The notes beneath the pieces were generated by a model. That model was not told the origin of the DNA. It did no database searches and saw only the letters and a list, made by a program, of their open reading frames with translations. This document shows positions 54,545-64,000 of a stretch of DNA of 64,000 nucleotides, one piece after another. Position numbers and translations under genes: made by a program. Source of the stretch: Amphibalanus amphitrite (taxonomy: Eukaryota > Arthropoda > Thecostraca > Balanomorpha > Balanidae); the NCBI RefSeq assembly GCF_019059575.1, contig NW_024881530.1, forward strand, positions 682,001-746,000, in the 5' to 3' direction. The first letter of the stretch is position 1. Each line of letters opens with the position of its first letter.

Positions 54545-56786
54545 TCACTCCTCATGCAGGTGCTGCTCCGCCTCCAACCACCACGCTCTCACCGTGTCCG
54601 CGGCTCTCCTCCACAGTCTCAGCCGCGTGGCCGCGCACGCCACGCACACAATAATAAACAGCCAGGCGGCCACCAGGTACCAGTCGAGTCTGTGTTCGGC
54701 CACAGTCGGTAGCGGCCCCGCCAGGTCGGCGTCTGTGATCTCCAGCGGCCCGCCGGCCGACAGCAGCGTGTGGGACGATATGAACTCGGCCAGTCGCTCC
54801 AGCGTGGGTTCTGATTGGTTGTACCGCGCCACAGGCCGGCCGTTGTGGAAGAGGAGGACCGTGGGCACGGCGATGATGCCGAAACGCGTGTTCAGGCTGC
54901 CGGGAGAGGGGTAAGGGGGTGTCAGCGAGTGTAACATAGGCTGTCGGGACGAACAGGGACGGACTCTGCACCTCTTGATACAGTTGCTCCTCCTATCCAG
55001 GAAACAAAGTCAAGCAGACCTGACTTTTACAAGACTCATCCGTCCCTGTTGATTTGCGATCCCGGTCTCGGAACACTGGCAGACCCCATCTCTGACATTG
55101 CCCCAGCGACAGGTTTTGACTCCCGACTGTCTCAACTTGCACTTTTCATCATACCCCATCATCTTTGACCCTTCATTTCACACCAACATCTGACCCCTCC
55201 CTCGGTTTCAACCATCCACCCCACCCTCGCTTCGACCTACCTGCCGTTTTCGAGCGCATCCACCGCCAGCACGCGCAGGTCTGGGAAGACGCGCGGCAGG
55301 GCGTTCAGATGAGGCGCTGCCGCCGCGGAAAACGGACAGCTGCGACCGTAGAACAGGACCAGCAGACAGATGGCCGGCTGGCTGCGGGTGCGTACCGTCG
55401 AGTCGGCCGCCAGCGCCTCCGTCAGAACGGAGCCGTTCACCAGCTGTGAACGGAGGACAGAGTGTTATGACAGATATTAGGTCAGTTGACGCAAGGAAAC
55501 ATCGAGTCAGACGGCCATAGCACCGTAATAGTTACCCACCGACGCCGTGTCAGCCACCCACAGCATCATAAAAGTTGCCCACTTACGCCGTGCTTGTCAG
55601 TCAGACACAATTCAATTGCCACACGCACGGTATTGTCCATTGACACCGTATGCCAAATCCACTCTGTCAGCAATCCACAAACGCCGCGGTAAACCGTCCA
55701 CTACCGTAATGCGTATTGTGGTAAATCGTTACTACCTTATAGCAGTTACCTACCTCTAAAGCCAGCACGTCCGCGGGCCGGCCCAGCGGTACACAGTTGC
55801 ACAGTTTGGCCGTCGAGTTGGACGCCGCCACCCCACTCTCTCCTCCCTCACCTCCCTCTGTCTGGGTGGCATTCTGAAACAGCGACAGGAAAGAGAATAT
55901 CAGTGGTAAGGTCATAACACGCCTTCATGTCGGCAGTGTGCCGACTACGGGGTCATCGTAAGTATCGTTATAAACGCGTAATTTCCGATGAGAAAATTTC
56001 GGCGTTTGAAATTACACGTAGGTAGTAACCGGTCCCATTGCGCACAAAGCCATCGATGCTAGTCCACTAAGTCCCATCAACTGGTCAATGTGCATGAACG
56101 TAAGGTTAGTGTCACTCCTGCTCCCAGGTAGGCTGCTCCACTGTCTGTGCTGTGATACCTGCAGCTTCCCTCAGTCACGCTGTCCCATACCCCAGCCCAC
56201 CTGCGTCCGATCGGTGTCGTCCGGCTGCTCTGGCGGCTCCGAGTCGGCGGCCGGCGGCTGCTCCCCCTCGGCCAGGTCGGCCATGTCCGGGCCGGCCTTA
56301 CTGTGCAGCCACACTGAGCCGGCGGCCGACTCGTCGTCTGTCAGGGACGGCGGCTGGGGGAGGGGACACCATCAGAAGTCAGGGACGGCAGCTGGGGGAG
56401 GGGACACCAACAGAAGTCAGGGACGGCAGCTAAGGGCAGGGTCACATGGGCACACTGTCAGAAACAGATATTGGGTCAGATGGGCACATGGTCATGGACA
56501 CAAGTTGGGGATGACAGCTAAAAAGAGGGTTACAAAGATACATAACCCTATATGCAGCCAGATAAGTTGTGTGCAGCTGTGTATAACTGTGTAGTAGCAA
56601 AGCAAAAACCAAAATAAAACAAACCAGTTACCTTCATGCCCTCCAGCACCTGACGTAAGGTGGGTGTCTCAGGTGCCTGGAAGGCGGGACTTTCTGAATC
56701 TGCTGACTCAGCATCTTCGGATTGTGAAGGGACTGTCAACTCGGGCTCCTGCCATCCTTCATCAGTGTGTGCCAGTTTCAAGACCA
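54545..56786 (-). CDS. TXNDC15: TXNDC15-like thioredoxin-fold membrane protein
   Basis: Minus-strand exons, 5' to 3': 56632-56786, 56201-56353, 55754-55873, 55241-55443 and 54545-54896 (TGA), with GT-AG borders and consistent phases. Acidic, Pro-rich N-terminal exons are followed by a thioredoxin fold: LLVLFYGRSCPFS, APHLNALPRVFPDL, LAVDALENGSLNTRFG, then AVPTVLLF with the cis-Pro. One transmembrane helix follows (LDWYLVAAWLFIIVCVACAA), with a charged tail. TXNDC15 is a type I membrane protein tied to ciliary function and to ER quality control in vertebrates. The active site keeps a single Cys (SCPFS), so ordinary disulfide exchange is unlikely. Several N-x-S/T sites occur in the lumenal part. 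The signal-peptide exon was not found; see the candidate at 59640. Confidence 0.85.
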
Positions 56787-57081
56787 CTGTAAAGAAGTGA
56801 AATTCAGCAGATGAAACACATATTGGGTGAAAATTACAGCTTGCTTCAAGTTGAATAAAATGCTTTCACAACACATAAACAATAATAAGGTCCATTTTAT
56901 CATTTACAGCATTCTGGTGCTTTCATGCTTTCACAACACATCAACATAAACAATAATAAGGTCCATTTTATCATTTACGTATCCCATATATCATTCTATG
57001 ACAACCTAGTAAAATATAATTACTGCAGTCGAAGATACACTTCACCACCTGAACACGTTCTGAAAGCAAACATTTAGGCTG

Positions 57082-57556
57082 TTAAAGGGACCCTCCCACC
57101 TTCAAAAAAGTTAATGAATTGGCACGAAAGTGATGTCGCTCGGTTCAGAAAGAGCGAAAACGAATATCTACCAAATTTCATCGAAAAATATTCACCGGTT
57201 TTCAAGATATTAGACTTTTACTTTTGTTTACTTTTTGGGATCTCCGCTGTTCCTAGCGACTTTATTTGAAAGTGCGGAATTTGTTGCGCGCAAAGCAGCA
57301 TATACCACCGCGTGCTACCAAACGTTTTAGTAAAAGATTTAAAAATCGTTAGATCTCCGCTGACGTCACAAATTCTAAGGGGGCATACCAATGTACTAGC
57401 CCCTTAGAATCCGAAAACTGCAAGTTTGAAATTCCATATCTCCGAATTAAAGCATTTGTCGATGTTGTGAGTGCCCAAACCGGTATTTGCAGGCCATGGC
57501 CACCAATTTGGCTATCTCAACTCAAAACTAATGTTAAGGTGGGAGTGTCCCTTTAA
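57082..57556. mobile_element. TTAA-ended foldback MITE, copy 2
   Basis: The ends TTAAAGGGACCCTCCCACC and AGGTGGGAGTGTCCCTTTAA form inverted repeats, with TTAA at both borders. Related to 1700-2204 in both ends and in the sub-terminal ctatctcaactcaaa block. It lies in the 5' part of the TXNDC15-like gene or just upstream. Confidence 0.8.
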
Positions 57557-59639
57557 GTGTTAGGCACACATAAGCCCACAAAGACAAAATACTCACCAAA
57601 TAAAAGAAAACACTGTATTGCTATCTCAGTCCAACCCATTACTCACTGCACTTGCCTATTATGCAAGACAAATGCATGGGAAAGCACCTTTCAAAATAAA
57701 CAAACCCAAATCTGAATATTCCTTTGCTTATTGCACTTATTGTCATCCCAGATCCCAAAGCAATAAAACTCCTATCCTTATCCGTTTTCCAAAACTAGCC
57801 ATTGATTGTCTGTTCAATAGCATTAGCAGCAAAGAGCTAGTGGGCTGGCCTTACACAGATTTAAAAAAAAATGCGAAAAATGGTGTTATGATCCTATAGC
57901 ATGTCGGCTTTTATTGATAAATTGTCCTGAAGTTACTTACACAACATAATTTACCCTCAACTATATGGTCTAAAACCAGGTTACCTAGGAAACTGATAGC
58001 GCTAGCAGTTGCTGGCGTACATGATGGAACACCCGGACTGCCAGCACGAGACCGCTGTCAGCGCGTCAGCACCTACGGTCAGCACCCTCAATTCGATATG
58101 TTTTTCGTACCCCCGCAAAAATGCTTGCGTTCTCTTCCGAGCCTGAGGAACGATTTCTCCAGGGCATTCAATCATGGGTACGAACGGGCCGACAAGCACT
58201 GCCAAACCTATTTCCGTGCCGATTTTCCTCAGCCTTCTCGTTAACGACACAGCTGCCACCTGTTATCCGTCGCCGTGCATACCGTAGGTATAGAGGACGC
58301 TGCCAGCGCTCGCTCCGCTCCATTACCGACGAAGATCGTCAGCCGGGCAGGCCCGTGGCTTGGCGGCCGAGCCGTGTGACATTTCTGTCGCCGTCGCACC
58401 GGGTCATCCTGACATTTATGAGGGTGCCGGCGATAGATTTGGCTCGACTTCTTTTCTCGTACCGTTCGTGTGAGTAATCGCGCACCCTAATTGTTTTTAG
58501 TCCCGTCTGGGGTGTTCATTTCCTGCCGAGCATACCTACGGCTAATGGCCGAGAGAGCACGACCATGGTCGTTGCTTTTTTATCGGTGGAAGGAGACTAT
58601 TGCCCTCTTTACGGTTTGGCCATAGTCATCGACTCATCAAATAGCAATAAAAATAATGCGAATGTCATTGCGGATACCACACAAGACAAAAAAAACGGAT
58701 CATTATGGGAAACATGACCCAAATCAAAAGCTATCTACTACAAGAAAGTCGGCAGGGGTCAGATAGTTATTCTCCTCCAAATATATCCCTAAGACGAGCA
58801 AGTCGCTCTCCCGTTACACAGGCGACTGTCTCCGCACAGACCCCTGCCAGTCGAGCCGTGTATGACAGACCAGCCGACAGCCGAGGCCTGCCAGGCTCAT
58901 CGGCTCCGACAGCGACCGTATCGCCAGGATCGGCGGCATTCCGGCGGCACAGGTATTCGCACAGCTATGTCGGTTGGCAGCGACAGCCCGACCGGCCGGC
59001 CGGACAGGTCATCCAACGCACCGCCAGGGGTCTGGTCAGGACGGTATTTTGGGCCACGCATCTTATCCTTTTACATGGGCACACGCTCGTGACTTTGTGG
59101 GGTTTTGATCCTAAAACGGTGTACGTTTTATAACACGGCAGTGCGGTCGGTTCTCGGGGGACTCTCTTACGACATCGGTGCTTCCGCGAGGTCGCTGGCT
59201 GGGTACCTACATGCCTGTGATGAATGGGTGGGACGGTAGCCAGTGGTGAGACAGTGCCCGATCGGAGAGGTCACGGCAGAGCCGGTCGGCAGTCGGAGCG
59301 GCCCAACTAGGTCAGTAACGTCTTGCATGTAGGTCAGTGCACGTATCGGACGCGTTGATAGCGGTGGGACATGTCAAGGACTCGCAGCAGCCAGCATTTG
59401 ACGGTGGCGAAGGTTCTGTGGCATTGGGTAAAGAGGGTCGATCGAAAGTGGGTCTGGGGCGTGGGTCAAAGGTTTCAATTGTTATTTTCAGCTGTGACCC
59501 ATCATAGCACATCGCTACATATTGGCCAGTGGCCTTTGGATATTTGAGGGTTTCAACATGCCAGAATAATTCCGTTTCATTCGCTCTTTTCCGAGTATGG
59601 GGTCAATCAAAATTAAGTACAGAGGACATGATTACTTAC
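57557..59639. other. no gene supported (probable intron of TXNDC15-like gene)
   Basis: ORFs at 57618, 58121 and 58705 lack motifs. If the exon at 59640 belongs to the gene, this is intron. Confidence 0.3.
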
Positions 59640-59727
59640 GGCGGAATGGAAAAATAACATCTACCTCATCGAATTCATCCGGCGCCAGCCACCGAGCCCC
59701 GAAATCACAGTCAATCAGCAGCGTGCG
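59640..59727 (-). CDS. candidate upstream exon of the TXNDC15-like gene
   Basis: The minus-strand frame of 29 codons (LLIDCDFGARWLAPDEFDEV...) has an acceptor (tggcataacag) and a strong donor (c|gtaagt). It ends in phase 1, exactly what the exon at 56786 needs. Family similarity is not evident, so the assignment rests on phase and splice signals. Confidence 0.35.
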
Positions 59728-61237
59728 CTGTTATGCCAATAATTCTCCATAGATGGCGCTGGCGGCGGGCGCCTGAAACTATGCTGTGCCGCACGGCACG
59801 GTCGCCCTTGCCGCGCCACTGAGCCCCCCCCCCCCCCCCCCCGTCGACAGCGGAAGATGCCGTATGCTAGGGAAAAGGAAATATTTCGAAATACATTCAT
59901 TCCGAAAATATTTGGGAAAATGTGTCCTTGCCTCAACTGGCCAACAGCGTCCAGCGATATATGGGCAGAATGATAAATGGCGATCGCGCTGTTCCTAATA
60001 AGAATTTATGTCACAAATAGAAATAGGTAGGTATTTAACTTTTAATCGATATGACAGAAACAACAGATAAACACATGCTTAGGTAAAAAATTAATTCGAG
60101 TCCACCCGTACCTAATACAACGAAAAGTCAAACTCTAATAGCTGTTCTTTGGCAAGTGACCCAACCTTTAGTCAATTCTGCTTCACCACAGAGATCCAGC
60201 CAATCGGCAGCATTTAACGAACCGAGTTTAACTGCTCTTTAATTGGATCCCACTTCACAGAGTTCGCCCTCACGATGATGTCCAACACGACTCCATTGGG
60301 CTTAGAGTTGGTCAGTCGCACAGTAGTGTGTTGGAATTAAAAGGACCTCAGCGAATCAGCGAGAACATTCGATACAATTCGCCATTTCGTATAACGGGGA
60401 AATATACCAATAATAGTAAAATCAGCTGTGCAATGCAGGTGTCTCGTCAAGGTGATTAACCATTCATAACATCAGGCACCCAATACCCACTCGTCTTCTT
60501 ACTCATATCCTGCCCGGTCGCAGGTGCACATTTATAGACCACACGTACCACGTGTCCTGAGCGGCACGTGCCGGGTCCCACCGGTACAGGCCACGTGGCT
60601 CCACCGGATATTAAATCGTCTCGTAGCTTTCAGCCGGCTCAGTGCGCCGGCCGCCGGACTGACGGGCCGCTGGGACTCCGGCTCCCTGGACTATACCACC
60701 GCCTGCCATCAGCCATCCGGGCTCACAGTGACGGTAGTCTCCGTCCATTGAACGTGTGCTCACGCCTCTAATCATGACACATGGCCCCGGGAGTGGGCAG
60801 GCTCCGTCGCGCGGCGGCCAATATGACCGCAGCGCTCCGCGACCGGTCACCAGACGGAAGGCTATTTCTGTGGGGCACGGCGACCCCAGGGAAAGGAAGC
60901 GACAGGAGGGCCAAGAGGAAAGGCTCTAGACTGGTAATACGAGGTTGACTCGTAAGGCTAGGCTGTCGAAGAATGTTTGGGCGAAGGATGATTGGGAAAA
61001 CGCATAAATAGTGTGACCACTGATGACTGTTCAGTTTTCTTCCACGCAAGATGCGCCAAGCGTATGTACAACACATTCAATTTCACAAATGAAATTGCTT
61101 GACATTAATAGGTTTGTTCTTATTCATCTATGTATTACACACATGATTGAAAGACGTTTATTCAACATGCGTAATTACATTTCAATAGTGCAGGAAATCT
61201 GGGCAGACTCAGGGCGTAACAGTCTTCAACGACCTAC
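59728..61237. other. intergenic, nothing firmly supported
   Basis: Contains a C-run (59826-59842) and a stretch at 60611-60760 that is open on both strands with coding-like composition but no splice-consistent exon. Confidence 0.3.
59749..59770. promoter_or_regulatory. CTCF-like TAGATGGCGCTGGCGG
   Basis: Close to the insect/vertebrate CTCF core (AGATGGCGC). It sits just upstream of the candidate exon at 59727. Motif match only. Confidence 0.25.
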
Positions 61238-61998
61238 AATAGCTGCTTTAAAGCCATGGTCTCGTTCTGAAAACGGCACCGGATTGAAATCTGCCTCTGT
61301 CGAGAGCGAATTAAACGGCACATGCTCCGTTCCATCCGACTGGCCACGGCTACATGGAACTCGCCGAGCCGGCGCTCCGTTCGCTGACTCGATAGGCTGA
61401 TTTCCAATAAGGTCTCTGCCTGAACACAATCGGAAACCATTATTCTGGATTAACAAAGGGTCGGCGCGGCAGCATCTGACGGAGGTTTCAACTTGCGCAG
61501 CGGTGAGAGATTGCCAAGGCCATCAAGTATAAGTATCAGTGATTGGGATTGGTGGTTTTTACCTTTTGGCTAAATTTCATTTAGCAAGGCTGGTGTTATG
61601 AGCATTTTGTGCTTACTGCTAGTATGATTTAAACGTGAATTATCTCAAAGAATATTCATTACTGGCTCAGGGCTGAGAGTCATTCATATACTACAAGCAT
61701 ATTCAAATTACAAGCATGAGCTGCAGGATAGTCTGAAAAATTCTCAGCATCGAACAATATGCGCTTACTCATATCTGTAGTTTTATACATACGCTCTCGG
61801 TGCCTCCTGTTCTTTCTGAATCAATATTCCACCATGCATGTGAAATGAACGTAAACGCATCCTTTCGCGTGGGAACGACGAATAGCTCAGCTCTTCTGCG
61901 GGAGCTGGACGAAATTCAAATGTACGCCGTGCGGTCTCTTTGAAGCCCACGGAGGTGTAATCTTTGTAATGAGATCCTTTAGATAAGCATTCAGGCAT
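61238..61998 (-). CDS. unrecognised two-exon (or longer) gene
   Basis: Exon 61793-61998 starts with ATG, has an acceptor upstream (ttttattcag, near 62024) and a donor gc|gtatgt, leaving two bases. Exon 61238-61415 (acceptor gtgttcaggcag, donor att|gtaggt) begins with the one base needed and stays open for 59 codons; read on, it stops at TGA 61226. The product is polar, with FEFRPAP, YSSFPRERMRLRSFHMHGG, NQPIES and ADFNPVPF. Small ciliary microtubule-associated proteins have this look, but I cannot name a family. Exact phase agreement is the main support. Confidence 0.45.
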
Positions 61999-62024
61999 GA
62001 ATGTGCATTTTAGGAGATTATAGC

Positions 62025-62527
62025 TGAATAAAATTATTACAAATCGTTTTTAATTAGCAGCTGTACAAGCTTTACCCCAATTGATCTGAAAATATATTAC
62101 ATTTGAGAATACTTAACTTAATGCCCAAGGCCGTGTTTAGACTACCGTCATACATTTTCTTTTGCTTTTGTTTTGATTTTCAGTTTTTTATTTTGTTTAC
62201 CACTACCACACTGTCATTGCAATACCTATAACTTCGGCATATTTTAGTTTTAGTGCCAAAGCGAGTTCTCTCCGAGTCTCCCGCTCCCTTGTCGTCATTG
62301 AAACGATCTAGCTCCCCGCGGGTGTTCTTGTGGCGCGGTGTTTATCTTGCTCGGCACCAGAAATTAAAGTTATTAATTTATCGCCCAACTTTAAGCGAAC
62401 AAGTCGGTCAACTCGTTAAGACCTCACTAAGTCCGCAGTGTCTAGTGAACCGAGAGACGAAAACCCATCGTAGAGGTCGTTAGCTCAAGCTGAGGTGGAA
62501 CAGCAGGCCGCCATTATCACAAACGGC
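62025..62527. other. intergenic, nothing recognised
   Basis: AT-rich; no supported exon or repeat. Confidence 0.35.
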
Positions 62528-63615
62528 TTAAAGGTAGCGTGCCACCTTTAAAAGATTTCCCATTTTATTTTTCCTAGGATAAGAAGCTTCTGTTTTTACC
62601 TAATATCGCAAAAAAAAATCAAAAATGGGCCTGGAATAGTGCCTTTTTCGCCTAAAAGTTTATCGGTTTTTAGATATGTATAACAACTGTAGTGGGCTCA
62701 CCTGCAAACAGGCGTCGGCAACAATCGCGAATGCGGCGCACTTGTGACAATAAGCAAAGGTCATTATAATGTTACGACCATACGACGTACGGGAATGAGT
62801 TATCAGCTGTCTAATCGTAGACAACACAATGTCGAGCCTTAAACTGTAAGCCCGTATTGGTATTGTTTCTTTTATTTGGCTGTCGAACATTATTTATGGT
62901 TTGAAATATGATTTTATGTAAAATAATTGATATGAAAAAGCCGTCTCATAAGTTATGACCCCATTTCACCACACGCAAGTTGCAGAAATGACAATGATCA
63001 GCTGACGCATTTTTCTTGGCCGAAGTCAGAGCGCGCAGCCCGACGCACCACCACCGCACCACAAAGTATGAGCAGAAGCCGCGCCCAAAGCCAGGGCCCC
63101 GGTAACGTGAGGTAGCCGAGTCGGGGCAGCGTGCGCTGACCCAAGCCGGGGCCGCAGCTTTGGGCGCGGTCTACCGCATCCCCGCGGGCAGCCCCGGGCT
63201 ATCACATGACACCGGGAGGACGCGCGGCTCCGGCTTGGGTCAGCGCACGCTGCCCTGACTCGGCTACCTCACGTTACCGGGGCCCTGGCTTTGGGCGTGG
63301 TCTACCGCACCACCTAACAGGCGTGTTCGAAACCGCAGGAGCTGATGATGAACGGGTTTATCGAAACTTGATTGGATGAGCATATCGGTAATAGCGATTT
63401 CAGTGTGTGCATTTATTGTTCATAGTGGTGTGAAATGTGGTTGGGGTACGACCGACAACCCGTCGGGGCGAATTTCGCACTGGGGTACTCAAAATTTGAA
63501 GAATTTAAGACGTTTCCATGAGTTTTGAAGGTATGGATAAGTTCTAAAAATCTGGTTCTCCTTATCTGGGCCATTAACTCCATACGGTCCAGGAAAGCTG
63601 GCACACTACCTTTAA
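62528..63615. mobile_element. TTAA-ended foldback element with internal inverted repeat
   Basis: The ends TTAAAGGTAGCGTGCCACC and (inward from the right) TTAAAGGTAGTGTGCCAGC match over about 20 bases, with TTAA at both borders. Termini resemble the elements at 1700 and 57082 (TTAAAGG) but the rest differs. The 1.1-kb body has no transposase. It encloses the GC-rich inverted repeat at 63083-63296. Confidence 0.7.
63083..63296. repeat. GC-rich inverted repeat, about 71-bp arms
   Basis: Arm 63083-63155 (gcccaaagccagggccccgg...) and arm 63226-63296 are reverse complements with few differences, around a 70-bp loop. The phrase tttgggcgcggtctaccgca after the left arm is repeated directly after the right arm. 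GC content is far above the host element. Confidence 0.85.
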
Positions 63616-63744
63616 ACGTGCGCAAGCAATGCGAGTGTCAATAATACTGACAAACGTTTCAATAAACTTAAACGGCTTTAAGTTTTAGCTATACGCTGAG
63701 CTTGACTACTAGGGTACACATCTTCGCAACCAGTAAACCAGTAT

Positions 63745-64000
63745 AACGCCTTTTGGGGCGACTAACGGAGCGAGCGAGAGGGTGAGCCTTGCACGTGCGA
63801 AATTTCGAGGGGGTACCTCCAGCTGACTTGTGCACAGCACCCTACTAACCGGTCTCTAGCGATGTGCCAAATTTGAGCACAATCGGCCCAGCCGTTCTCG
63901 AGATCTGGAAGCGGCACCCTGCACGTGCGCACGTGCAAAATGGGCCCAACTGACTTTTGCACGGCACCCTACTAACCGGTCCCTAACCATGTGCCAAATT
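63745..64000. repeat. dispersed repeat, right copy (runs off the window)
   Basis: Same family and orientation as 3725-4417: acgccttttggggcg at 63748, then two units of about 122 bases starting at cagctgacttgtgcac and aactgacttttgcac. The right part is cut by the window end. Confidence 0.7.

Noticed and set aside
59826..59842. C-run, and similar runs near 7470, 10029, 10858, 30600 and 51324, as structural signals
   Set aside because: Isolated homopolymers; length is unreliable in assemblies and no partner motif was seen.

Overview
The window is a eukaryotic, almost certainly arthropod and probably crustacean, nuclear segment. The evidence is GT-AG introns, a BTB domain of the tramtrack/lola type joined to C2H2 zinc-finger exons, L2/CR1-like retrotransposons, and many hAT, mariner and foldback elements. 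Coding exons are GC-rich and intergenic DNA is AT-rich. The exact taxon cannot be fixed by eye.

Layout. 1-18 kb holds repeats and no cellular gene I can support: a foldback element with TTAA ends (1700-2204), a 212-bp near-perfect palindrome (2927-3138), a dispersed repeat also present at the far right end, a hAT MITE with an 8-bp target duplication (8045-8479), and an AGGTCA-rich tandem repeat. Two different 5'-truncated LINEs landed about 115 bp apart in one unit of that repeat. 18.5-21.7 kb holds a plus-strand gene that I do not recognise, with a PCNA-box-like C-terminus. CHCHD7 (twin CX9C protein) follows at 22.9-25.5 kb.

The minus strand of 29-38.3 kb holds a complete eight-exon ethanolaminephosphotransferase (EPT1/SELENOI). 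Its in-frame TGA lies where vertebrate SELENOI has selenocysteine. Its introns host a foldback MITE, a dead mariner, a hAT MITE and a small Cys-rich plus-strand ORF. A PHD-finger gene fragment lies at 39.6-41 kb (+).

43.2-53 kb (+) is the most striking locus: a BTB zinc-finger gene. Four shared coding exons (BTB domain plus linker) end in the phase required by two successive long terminal exons. One carries ten zinc fingers and the other four, as in lola-type alternative terminal-exon genes. The intron before shared exon 3 contains a 0.9-kb minisatellite in which a splice acceptor and the start of the next exon are repeated about 13 times.

54.5-59.7 kb (-) encodes a TXNDC15-like thioredoxin-fold membrane protein. 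61.2-62.0 kb (-) has a two-exon gene that I do not recognise. The right end holds another TTAA-ended foldback element and the dispersed repeat. All exon calls come from reading frames, splice consensus and phase; no transcript or database evidence was available.
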